A DNA stretch of 15,265 nucleotides from contig JAJWXI010000032.1 in the NCBI GenBank assembly GCA_021641225.1, positions 1 through 15,265 on the forward strand. Reading direction: 5' to 3'. The stretch comes from Collinsella aerofaciens. Lineage in GTDB: Bacteria > Actinomycetota > Coriobacteriia > Coriobacteriales > Coriobacteriaceae. Below the pieces are notes generated by a model that saw only the letters and a list, made by a program, of their open reading frames with translations, did no database searches and was not told where the DNA came from. Shown here in pieces: positions 7,300-13,597 of the stretch. The position numbers and the translations under genes are program-made. Position 1 is the stretch's first letter, and the number at the start of each line of letters is the position of its first letter.

Positions 7300-8259
7300 A
7301 TGAGCTACAAGACCGTTTGTGTTGCCGGCGGCGGCGTGCTGGGAAGCCAGATTGCCTTCCAGGCCGCCTACTGCGGCTTTGATGTGACGATCTGGCTGCG
7401 CAGCGAGGGCAGCATCGGGCGCACCCAGCCCAAGATCGACCACGTGCGCGAGGAGTACATCGCGGCAATCGAGGGCATGGCGGACGGCACGGGCGAGTGG
7501 TGCTCCGGTATCGCCGATAGCGGCAAGACCTTCGACAAGGAGGCGGCGCTCGCTGCCGTTGAGCGCGCCTACTCCACGCTCAAGCTGGAGCTCGATCTTG
7601 CCAAGGCAGTGGCCGACGCCGACCTGGTCATTGAGTCTATGGCCGAGGACACCCAGGCAAAGATCGACTTCTACAAGAAGCTCGCCCCGGTTCTGCCGCA
7701 AAAGACCGTCATCGTGACGAACTCCTCCACACTGCTGCCGAGCACCTTTGCTAAGTACACTGGTCGTCCCGAGAAGTACCTGTCGCTACACTTTGCCAAC
7801 TCCATCTGGAAGAACAACATGACCGAGGTCATGGCACAGGACCAAACCGACAAGCGCTACTTCGATGAGCTCGTCGACTTTGCCAACGACATTCGCATGC
7901 TGGCGCTTCCCGTCAACAAGGAAAAGAACGGCTACCTGCTCAATTCCATGCTGGTGCCGTGGCTGCTTTCGGGCCTTGACCTGTATATCTCGGGCGTGAG
8001 CGACCCCAAGAGCATCGACCTCGCGTGGACGCGTGGCACCGGTGCCCCCAAGGGCCCGTTCCGCGTATTCGACACGGTGGGCATCCAGACGGCCTACAAC
8101 ATCGTCATGCAGTATCAGAAGGTCCCGGGCCTGGTGAGCCCGCTGCTCAAGAAGATGATGATGCCCTACAACTTTAAGGCTATGGCGTCCGTCCTCAAGA
8201 AAATGCTCGACGAAGGCAAGCTGGGCGAAAGCTCGGGCGAGGGCTTCTTCAAGTACTAA
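7300..8259 (+). CDS. 3-hydroxyacyl-CoA dehydrogenase family protein
   Basis: A 319-residue cytoplasmic NAD(P)-dependent dehydrogenase, about the length of short hydroxybutyryl-CoA dehydrogenases. The N-terminal Rossmann fold carries G10-x-G12-x-x-G15 in VAGGGVLG. Positions matching the family's catalytic set are Ser143 (NSSTLL), His164 (LHFANSIW), Glu176 (MTEVM) and Asn215 (GYLLNSML). The C-terminal all-helical domain ends in GEGFFKY, typical of the family. The segment after the catalytic His is unusual: HFANSIWKNNMTEV replaces the common HFFNP-V-x-MxLVE. This points to a divergent subgroup whose substrate may not be hydroxybutyryl-CoA. AGAGAGG sits upstream of the ATG. It lies in its own unit after a strong terminator and no crotonase or thiolase is nearby. 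I leave hbd unassigned. Confidence 0.92.
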   Translation: MSYKTVCVAGGGVLGSQIAFQAAYCGFDVTIWLRSEGSIGRTQPKIDHVREEYIAAIEGMADGTGEWCSGIADSGKTFDKEAALAAVERAYSTLKLELDLAKAVADADLVIESMAEDTQAKIDFYKKLAPVLPQKTVIVTNSSTLLPSTFAKYTGRPEKYLSLHFANSIWKNNMTEVMAQDQTDKRYFDELVDFANDIRMLALPVNKEKNGYLLNSMLVPWLLSGLDLYISGVSDPKSIDLAWTRGTGAPKGPFRVFDTVGIQTAYNIVMQYQKVPGLVSPLLKKMMMPYNFKAMASVLKKMLDEGKLGESSGEGFFKY

Positions 8260-8300
8260 ATAATGATCCCTCGGCAACATTGGGAAACGTATCATTTGCA

Positions 8301-8345
8301 GCGTCATGCGCCGCATGGCCCGTGTGCTATTTCGGCGCATGACGC
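8301..8345. repeat. Perfect 13-bp inverted repeat between two genes
   Basis: GCGTCATGCGCCG (8301-8313) and its exact complement (8333-8345) enclose a 19-base loop. Neither strand has a T tract after the stem, so it is not a normal terminator. It lies 42 bases after the dehydrogenase stop and 38 bases before the acetyltransferase start, in a position to form a stable hairpin in the message. Confidence 0.8.
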
Positions 8346-8383
8346 AAAAGAAACTGATGTGTGGGGATAGAGGGGAAACGGCA

Positions 8384-9181
8384 ATGGATCGGCAAATCGT
8401 GCTTAAGCAGGATATCCTCGACGCGCTCTCCGCCGTCGGTATGTGCGCAGGGCAGACGGTTATGGTCCATTGCTCGCTCAGCGCGCTTGGATATGTGTGC
8501 GGCGGCGCACAGCCGGTGATCGAGGCGTTGCTCCAGATGGTGGGCGAGACCGGTACCATCATGATGCCGACGCAATCATGGAAAAACTTGGACCCCGAGA
8601 GTGGTGTCCATTGGCAAGAGCCGCAAGAATGGTGGCAGCTGATCCGCGATAACTGGCCTGCCTATGACAAGCGCATTACGCCCACCAACACGATGGGTGC
8701 CGTGGCTGAGATGTTCCGGACGTGGCCGGGCACGTTTCGCAGCGATCACCCAGCGCGTTCAGTGGCGGCAAACGGCCAGCATGCGCAATTCCTGACGGAG
8801 AACCACGACCTGAGCAACATCTTTGGCGATGGATCGCCCATCGCGCGTCTGTATGATTTGGACGGCTATGTTCTGCTGGTGGGCGTTGGCTATGACAAGA
8901 ATACGTCACTGCATTTGGCAGATGCCCGTGCGCAGTACCCCGGCAAGCACGACTGTGTGGAGCACAGCGCGATCATGGAAAACGGCCAGCGCGTGTGGAA
9001 GGAGTACCGCACACTTTTTGTCGACGGCAAAGACTTCGACGAGATCGGCGCTGCTTTTGAGCGTGGATGCTCGGTGCGTACGGCGCCTCTCGGTAACGGT
9101 ATGATCCGCTTTATGCGCCAGCGCGAGCTTGTTGACTTTGCCGTGGGCTGGATTGAGCGCCATCGCGGCTGCCCCGAATAA
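8384..9181 (+). CDS. AAC(3)-family (aminoglycoside 3-N-acetyltransferase-like) protein
   Basis: A 265-residue acetyl-CoA-dependent N-acetyltransferase of the Antibiotic_NAT family (YokD/AAC(3)/FrbF fold, not GNAT). Signatures are MVHCSLSALG (27-36), TPTNTMGAVAE (99-109), the FRSDHPARS segment with His122 (118-126), and VGVGYDKNTSLHLAD (166-180) with His177, which matches the catalytic His region of AAC(3) enzymes. I start at ATG 8384, preceded by GAGGGGA; an in-frame upstream start at 8306 would begin inside the inverted repeat and lacks a ribosome site. Chromosomal members of this family often do not confer resistance and act on unknown amines, so a resistance role should not be assumed. It seems to stand alone. 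Confidence 0.92.
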   Translation: MDRQIVLKQDILDALSAVGMCAGQTVMVHCSLSALGYVCGGAQPVIEALLQMVGETGTIMMPTQSWKNLDPESGVHWQEPQEWWQLIRDNWPAYDKRITPTNTMGAVAEMFRTWPGTFRSDHPARSVAANGQHAQFLTENHDLSNIFGDGSPIARLYDLDGYVLLVGVGYDKNTSLHLADARAQYPGKHDCVEHSAIMENGQRVWKEYRTLFVDGKDFDEIGAAFERGCSVRTAPLGNGMIRFMRQRELVDFAVGWIERHRGCPE

Positions 9182-9193
9182 TTCGGGGGGGGG
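9172..9193. repeat. Stop-codon hairpin running into a nine-G tract
   Basis: CCCCGAA-TAA-TTCGGGG (9172-9188) is a perfect 7-bp hairpin whose loop is the stop codon of the acetyltransferase gene. The right arm continues into nine consecutive G (9185-9193). CATCGCGG occurs on both sides (9161-9168 and 9194-9201). The G tract could slip, but only downstream of the stop. Confidence 0.65.
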
Positions 9194-9235
9194 CATCGCG
9201 GATCAACTGCGCACCCCGCGTCTCTGCATCGTCAC

Positions 9236-9581
9236 AAGCCTAAGCTACTCTTTGAGATCGCCGACGCCGTGACCGTGTCGTATGAGGTTGCCGGTCAAAA
9301 AAGACCGGTGACGTGCCCAAAGTTGCCGCGTTTCCCCGCACATCTCGCGGCAGCCAAAAAGAGCGATGGCGAGCGCGTTAACGTCGAGGACCTCATCATC
9401 AAGATTGACGTGACGACTGGACGTGAGCAGCGCGCAGCGCGTCGGCGATTCGAGCAGCATGCTCGTGGCATCGGGTCAAGCCACGACCTTTACCGAGTAC
9501 GATCGCTACGGGCTGCCCATCGCCACCTACGAGATGGAAGCCGAGAAGTTCATCTACCGCGTGTACAAGTACGAGCTGTAG
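9236..9581 (+). pseudogene. Decayed coding remnant, possibly an arylsulfotransferase
   Basis: Protein-like sequence without an intact gene. One frame, open from about 9236, reads KPKLLFEIADAVTVSYEVAG and stays plausible to about 9421 (IDVTTG). The next frame (+1) then takes over from about 9423 and ends EYDRYGLPIATYEMEAEKF followed by IYRVYKYEL and TAG at 9579-9581. The N-terminal piece looks like the beta-rich domain, and the last piece like the C-terminal tail (EYDxxG...YRVY) of bacterial aryl-sulfate sulfotransferases, with most of the propeller deleted between them. That identity is weak and rests on memory of the family. There is no ribosome site or start. The surrounding 9182-9731 stretch otherwise shows no gene. 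Confidence 0.42.
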
Positions 9582-9731
9582 GGCCGCGCTTAGGTTTGAC
9601 CAATGGAGTATGAAAACACGCCGTTCGCCGATGCCCCCTCCGCGAGTGGCAGCCATATGGTTTGATAAAAGAAACATATAGGTGTCGCTGGCCTGCCGGT
9701 GACGTTCCCCCTGATATCGGAGGTTCCAGGT
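9582..9731. other. Intergenic stretch before the leader ORF
   Basis: It is noticeably more A/T-rich than its neighbours around 9655-9680. I see no gene, no convincing -35/-10 pair and no terminator. Any promoter for the 9772 gene should lie here. GGAGG at 9719-9723 belongs to the leader ORF. Confidence 0.5.
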
Positions 9732-9770
9732 ATGTTTCGCGCTCCGTTAAATAACTATCGGTTGGGCTAA
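9732..9770 (+). CDS. Possible 12-codon leader peptide
   Basis: ATG at 9732 follows CGGAGG (9718-9723) by 8 bases, the best ribosome site in the region. The frame encodes MFRAPLNNYRLG and stops with TAA at 9768-9770. One base later (TAA-C-ATG) the 149-residue gene starts, in a different frame and without a good ribosome site of its own. This fits translational coupling or a leader-controlled gene. It has no clear attenuator codon run, and chance is possible. Confidence 0.4.
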   Translation: MFRAPLNNYRLG

Positions 9771-9771
9771 C

Positions 9772-10221
9772 ATGGGTCGCCGTGCTATTTCGATAACCCT
9801 TGCAGTGGTCTGCCTGGCTGTGCTCCTGGGCGCTACAGGGCTGTTTGCTATAAGCCGAGAAACGTCCTATATGCAGGAATGCGCTTCCGAAGGTTTTGCC
9901 ATTGATGGTTTCTACCGGGATGACAAAACGAGTCGGGAAACCCTGGCTTTTCATGAGGAGGACAACTGTCGATGGCAGCTGGTCGACCAAGACGGAATCT
10001 GCACAGACGGGCAGTTTAAGCGTACGGATGACCCCAACATCCTGATATTAAAGAAGGAAAACGGCGAAGAATTCGGTACGGTCCATGTGGCGTATATGTC
10101 ACGCCGACGCGAGCAGGGCCAGCTCTATCTATTTAGAGATAGCAAAGTGACCCGGTTTTATCTGGTGAGCACCAAACCTGCGTTTACGGTGGAGTCTGGC
10201 GATGTCGATCCGGCCAGTTGA
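9772..10221 (+). CDS. Small membrane-anchored protein of unknown function
   Basis: A 149-residue protein I do not recognise. It begins MGRR followed by a hydrophobic segment at about 6-26, giving a single signal anchor or uncleaved signal peptide with the rest outside the membrane. There is no lipobox. The exported part (about 30-149) alternates polar and hydrophobic residues, suggesting a small beta-sheet domain: a CRWQLVDQDGICTDGQF stretch at about 63-79 has two cysteines (C63, C74) that could form a disulfide, and a segment near the end has LYLFRDSKVTRFYLVS. Translation seems to depend on the leader ORF that stops one base before its ATG. It is less GC-rich than flanking genes, and a decayed gene lies upstream, so it could be recently acquired. 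Confidence 0.72.
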   Translation: MGRRAISITLAVVCLAVLLGATGLFAISRETSYMQECASEGFAIDGFYRDDKTSRETLAFHEEDNCRWQLVDQDGICTDGQFKRTDDPNILILKKENGEEFGTVHVAYMSRRREQGQLYLFRDSKVTRFYLVSTKPAFTVESGDVDPAS

Positions 10222-10242
10222 TTCACGGCAATAAAACGGCGA

Positions 10243-10271
10243 GCGGGGCGCGGGTGTGAACCGCACCCCGC
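10243..10271. terminator. Hairpin between convergent genes
   Basis: An 11-bp GC-rich stem with one mismatch (10243-10253 with 10261-10271) and a 7-base loop. It lies between the plus-strand 149-residue gene and the minus-strand DUF389 gene. On the minus strand it is followed by TCGCCGTTTTA, on the plus strand by AATTTG, so it may stop transcripts from both sides, better for the minus strand. Confidence 0.6.
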
Positions 10272-10346
10272 AATTTGCTCGTGTCCGCATCTCGTCTGCG
10301 CCTCGTCGTAGCTTGCGTACGTGCGAGCGCTCATCCCGCGCCGGCA

Positions 10347-11486
10347 TCACTGCACATCGAACTCCACGCGATCGAGTTCGGGCACATTGAGATCGATGAG
10401 CTTGCGGGCAACGCGGCGGTCGTGCTCCCCGAGCCTCTCGCTCGTCGTCACATGGGCGACAATCTCGCGCTCGACGATGCCCTCCTCGTCGCCTTCGGTG
10501 GCCGAGGTCTCGACGGCGACGGTGTAATCCTTAAAGCCCGGCAGTACCGCGGCAAGCTCGCGCGTAGTTTCGGTGACGCCATAGCCGTCCTGCACGCCGG
10601 CCTGCGCCGAGCCAATGGATCCCGCGGTCATAACGATGCAGGGGATGGCAAAGATCACCGTACCCACGATGATGCGGCGGCGCACCTTGTGTGACAGCTC
10701 ATCGACCTCGGCGTTTTCCTCGGCGGTCACAATGCCGTCGCCGTTGAGGTCACGCTTGAGCGGCACGCGCAAAAGAAGAAGCACGGCTTCGGCTGCCAGC
10801 GCGATAAAGACGACGTTGATGCCAAACTCGTAGAGGGCCGAGAGAAACAGCGACCCGCTTGCGATGGCGATGCCATAGCCCGCCGCGCACAGGGGCGGCA
10901 TGAGCGCGGTCGCCACGGCCACGCCGGCGATGAGCGTGGCAGGTTCCTGATCGCGCGAGTTGCCCAGGCCACCCGCAAAGCCGCCCGCGAGCGCGACGGC
11001 AAGGTCCCACACAGTCGGTGTCGAATTGTCGATGATGGCGGCCGTGGTGGTGCCAAGGGGCGAGAGCTTAAAGCACAACGTGGACGTGACCAGGCAAAAG
11101 GCCATCTGTAGAGCCAAGCTCGCGACGGCTTCGACGGTAATCTCGCGGTCGAGCGTGGCGATGCCATATGCCATGGCAAGGACCGATCCCATAAGCGGGC
11201 AGATGAGCATGGCACCTACAATGGCGATATCCGAGTCGATATCGAGGCCGATGCTCGCGATCAACATAGCAATGATCAGGATGCATAAGTGCGAGCCAGT
11301 CAGGCGCGCCCCGTTTACAAAGCGTTTGCGAATCACGTGATAGGGCGCGCGTCCCTCGCGAATGTTGAATGCCTGCTTAAGGAAACGGGTGGCATTCTCC
11401 ATGGCCTCGCTGTGGGCGGGGCGTATGCCGTGACGACGATGATGACGCTCGCGCAGCCGCTTGATCTGTTGTTTATCGAGTTCCAT
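10347..11486 (-). CDS. DUF389 family integral membrane protein with an EF-hand loop
   Basis: A 379-residue polytopic membrane protein of the DUF389 family. A basic cytoplasmic N-terminus (1-60) precedes hydrophobic segments at about 66-82, 86-110, 120-141, 158-175, 182-209, 213-240 and 271-294. Conserved core pieces include IVGAMLICPLMGSVLAMAYG, DNSTPTVWDL and TLIAGVAVATALMPPLC. The loop after the sixth segment contains D246-L-N-G-D-G-I-V-T-A-E-E257, a full 12-residue EF-hand calcium loop with Asp1, Asn3, Asp5, Gly6 and Glu12. A soluble C-terminal domain follows from about 295. The family's function is not established. GAGGT lies 4 bases before the ATG. It may be transcribed separately from the OPT gene upstream, since an intrinsic terminator lies between them. 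Confidence 0.92.
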   Translation of the reverse strand: MELDKQQIKRLRERHHRRHGIRPAHSEAMENATRFLKQAFNIREGRAPYHVIRKRFVNGARLTGSHLCILIIAMLIASIGLDIDSDIAIVGAMLICPLMGSVLAMAYGIATLDREITVEAVASLALQMAFCLVTSTLCFKLSPLGTTTAAIIDNSTPTVWDLAVALAGGFAGGLGNSRDQEPATLIAGVAVATALMPPLCAAGYGIAIASGSLFLSALYEFGINVVFIALAAEAVLLLLRVPLKRDLNGDGIVTAEENAEVDELSHKVRRRIIVGTVIFAIPCIVMTAGSIGSAQAGVQDGYGVTETTRELAAVLPGFKDYTVAVETSATEGDEEGIVEREIVAHVTTSERLGEHDRRVARKLIDLNVPELDRVEFDVQ

Positions 11487-11637
11487 GCTTACCTCGTTTA
11501 GCTTCTGAGCCGCTTCTTGCGTCTGTCGTCTTTACTCTACACCGCGTTGGGCGAGGTGTCAGACAAGGTTTGTTGACCTGGAAGTCAGGCCAATCGACAT
11601 GGCTAAAACGCCGCGAGGATCATAAGAGCCAAATAGA
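11487..11637. other. Promoter-containing spacer of the DUF389 gene
   Basis: The 150 bases between the OPT terminator and the DUF389 start should hold the DUF389 promoter on the minus strand. I see no hexamer pair with good spacing; TTGTCT and TAGAGT on the minus strand are about 20 bases apart, which is weak. Confidence 0.3.
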
Positions 11638-11676
11638 CAAAAAAGCGCGGGGCCGGTTTGATTCCGACCCCGCGCT
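11638..11676 (-). terminator. Rho-independent terminator of the OPT gene
   Basis: On the minus strand a 13-bp stem with one G-U pair (11676-11664 with 11656-11644) has a 7-base loop and is followed by six T. It lies 25 bases after the OPT stop codon. Confidence 0.93.
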
Positions 11677-11701
11677 CTGCACTGGTGCGTTGTTGTTCGG
11701 C

Positions 11702-13405
11702 CTACCCCAGCAGGCTCAGAGCAACAGAGACAAACGCCAGGATAACGCCGACGATTGACTCGCCGCCGAGCAGGCCGCTGGCGACAACCAAGCCCTGTTC
11801 CTGGAAGGCAGCGTCCTTGGCAGCCCTCTCCTCGTCAGAAAGACCAGCGGTGGCGTCGCGGTGGGCGGACCACTTGTCGTAGGCGAGCTTGACGCAGGAG
11901 CCCAGGAATGCCGTGAGTGACATGTAGAACGGCAGATACACGCCCAGGCCGATCATCATGGCCGGAATGCCGAGCCAGTACATGACGATGCCGGCGATAA
12001 AGCCGCCAACGAACCACGGCACGCTCGGGATGCCCGAGACCATGGTGGCGACGACGCTTGCCTGGGCGGCAACAAAGCTCTTGTCGGGGCCAAAGGCGTC
12101 CGGGCCATAGGCGGTGACGAGCGCGACCATGACGGCTGCGGCGACCAGGGCGCCCACGATGCCGCCAATGGCCTGGCCGATCCACTGCGCCCGCGGGTTG
12201 GTGCCCAGCACGGCGCCGGCCTTAAAGTCGTTCATGACGTCGCCCGCAAGGCCGCACGCCACGGCTACGATGCCGGCGATAAAGAACAGCTTGACCTGAG
12301 CGATCTGTGCGAAGGCTGCCACGATGAGCATGACGATGAGGCCGAAGATCTCCATGGGGTCGATGCCCGTCTGGCCGCAGCTCTGCGCGCTCATGATGGT
12401 GGTGACAAAGGTGAACAGCGTGACGATGACGGCCGGAACGGGGCCAGGGTCAAGCACGATGGCGATGATCACGGCGATGGCGGCGGCGCCCAGGCCGATG
12501 ATGCCGGCGTCGAGCTTAAGGGAGCCCGAGATGAGCGACTGCTCATCGGTGTCGGTGGAGCTGTCGGCGGCGAGGCCACGGACGATACCGGCGACCTGCG
12601 GCAGGATGTCCTTGAGGACGACGGCGACGCCAAAGCCCATCATGAGACCCATACCCAGGGACTTGACGATGCCCTGCGCAGTCACAACGTCGAACAGACC
12701 GGCAGCGGTGCCACCCACGATGATGCCAAAGTTGCCCAGCAGGGCGCCGGCAAACCAGAAGGCGACCGGGGCGAAGCCCACGAGGAAGCCGACGGAGAGC
12801 AGCATGGGCGAGTTGTAGATGCCAAAGGTCACGCCGGGGATGTTGAGCGTGCACAGCATGCTGGGCACCACGCCCAGGGCGTCGCGCAGCACGCTGTAGA
12901 TGCCTGCGATGGCCATAGAGCCAAAGAGCTGCTTGCCGGTCTTGCCGCCGGCCTCGGTGGCGCGCAGGGTCTGAGCTGCGGCGTTGCCGGTGGGGAACTC
13001 CAACGCGGCATCCACGATAAAGTGACGGTGGATGAGCGCGGTGGCCAGCAGGCCCAGGATGGTGCCGGCGAGTGCCACGATAAACATGTCGAGCCAGCTG
13101 ATCTGGTCGGCATAGCCCAGCATCCAGGCGCCCGGGATGGTAAACGCCAGACCGCCGGCGACCATGGCGCCTGCGGACATGATGGTGTGGGTGACGTTTG
13201 CCTCGTTGAGGCTGGCGTTGCCCATGAGCTTAAGGAAGAACAGCGAGATGACGGCAGCGAAGACGATCGGCCAGGGGAGTGCGCCCATCTTGAGGGCGGT
13301 GTAGGCCGAGCTTGCCGTGATGATCACGCAGCCAAGGACGCCGATGACGACGCCGCGCAGCGTGAGTTGCCCGCGCATCGAGGCGCGGTTCGAGGGATTG
13401 CTCAT
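11702..13405 (-). CDS. OPT-family oligopeptide (or metal-chelate) transporter
   Basis: A 567-residue integral membrane protein with about fourteen hydrophobic segments. Family marks are SSAYTALKMGALPWPIVFAA near the N-terminus, the FPTGNAAAQTLRA motif after the third or fourth helix, and GDVMNDFKAGAVLGTNPRAQ in the second half, which matches the GD-x-M-x-D-x-K-x-G-x-x-x-G segment of bacterial OPT proteins. These proton-coupled importers carry small peptides or metal-siderophore complexes; the substrate is not evident. The length is normal for the bacterial subgroup. AAAGGAG lies 6 bases before the ATG. It is a single-gene unit, ending at its own terminator, and is divergent from coaX with a shared 192-base control region. 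Confidence 0.94.
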   Translation of the reverse strand: MSNPSNRASMRGQLTLRGVVIGVLGCVIITASSAYTALKMGALPWPIVFAAVISLFFLKLMGNASLNEANVTHTIMSAGAMVAGGLAFTIPGAWMLGYADQISWLDMFIVALAGTILGLLATALIHRHFIVDAALEFPTGNAAAQTLRATEAGGKTGKQLFGSMAIAGIYSVLRDALGVVPSMLCTLNIPGVTFGIYNSPMLLSVGFLVGFAPVAFWFAGALLGNFGIIVGGTAAGLFDVVTAQGIVKSLGMGLMMGFGVAVVLKDILPQVAGIVRGLAADSSTDTDEQSLISGSLKLDAGIIGLGAAAIAVIIAIVLDPGPVPAVIVTLFTFVTTIMSAQSCGQTGIDPMEIFGLIVMLIVAAFAQIAQVKLFFIAGIVAVACGLAGDVMNDFKAGAVLGTNPRAQWIGQAIGGIVGALVAAAVMVALVTAYGPDAFGPDKSFVAAQASVVATMVSGIPSVPWFVGGFIAGIVMYWLGIPAMMIGLGVYLPFYMSLTAFLGSCVKLAYDKWSAHRDATAGLSDEERAAKDAAFQEQGLVVASGLLGGESIVGVILAFVSVALSLLG

Positions 13406-13420
13406 ATAGAACTCCTTTGC

Positions 13421-13457
13421 GTATATCCGCTTCCCCTGGGAGCGCCGCTACGGATAC
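13421..13457 (-). promoter_or_regulatory. Structured 5' leader of the OPT gene
   Basis: Read on the minus strand, GTATCCG (13457-13451) can pair with CGGATAT (13429-13423). Inside it GCTCCC and GGAAGC (with a G-U pair) form a hairpin with an AGG loop. The structure ends just before the ribosome site. I do not recognise a known riboswitch. Confidence 0.3.
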
Positions 13458-13515
13458 GGTGCGGGAAGTCGGGTTACCAAGGGCCGCCGCGTGAGCTCGC
13501 GCGCGACCGCGCACC

Positions 13516-13570
13516 AGTATAGCCGCAAGCTAGTCATTTTGGGATGACTGGTTTAGGTAGGCGATATACT
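13516..13570. promoter_or_regulatory. Divergent promoter region with central inverted repeat
   Basis: TATACT occurs on the minus strand (13521-13516, toward the OPT gene) and on the plus strand (13565-13570, toward coaX). Between them AGTCAT-TTTGGG-ATGACT (13532-13549) is a 6-bp inverted repeat with a 6-base spacer. No consensus -35 is present for either direction, so an activator or shared repressor bound at the repeat is plausible. Confidence 0.5.
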
Positions 13571-13597
13571 GCTGGGCAGACGAAAGGAGCGCCGACG

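Noticed and set aside
8306..8383. N-terminal extension of the AAC(3)-like protein
   Set aside because: It runs through the inverted repeat, has no ribosome site and is outside the family domain; ATG 8384 has a good site.
8384..9181. Calling the AAC(3)-like gene an antibiotic resistance determinant
   Set aside because: Family membership does not establish drug acetylation, and the context shows no mobile element or other resistance gene.
9291..9308. CCGGTC-AAAAAA-GACCGG inverted repeat as a terminator
   Set aside because: The A tract is in the loop rather than after a stem, and the sequence lies inside the decayed coding remnant.
9269..9613. A 114-codon frame starting at GTG 9269
   Set aside because: Its second half becomes Arg/His-rich while the adjacent frame becomes protein-like, so it is a frameshifted remnant rather than an intact gene.
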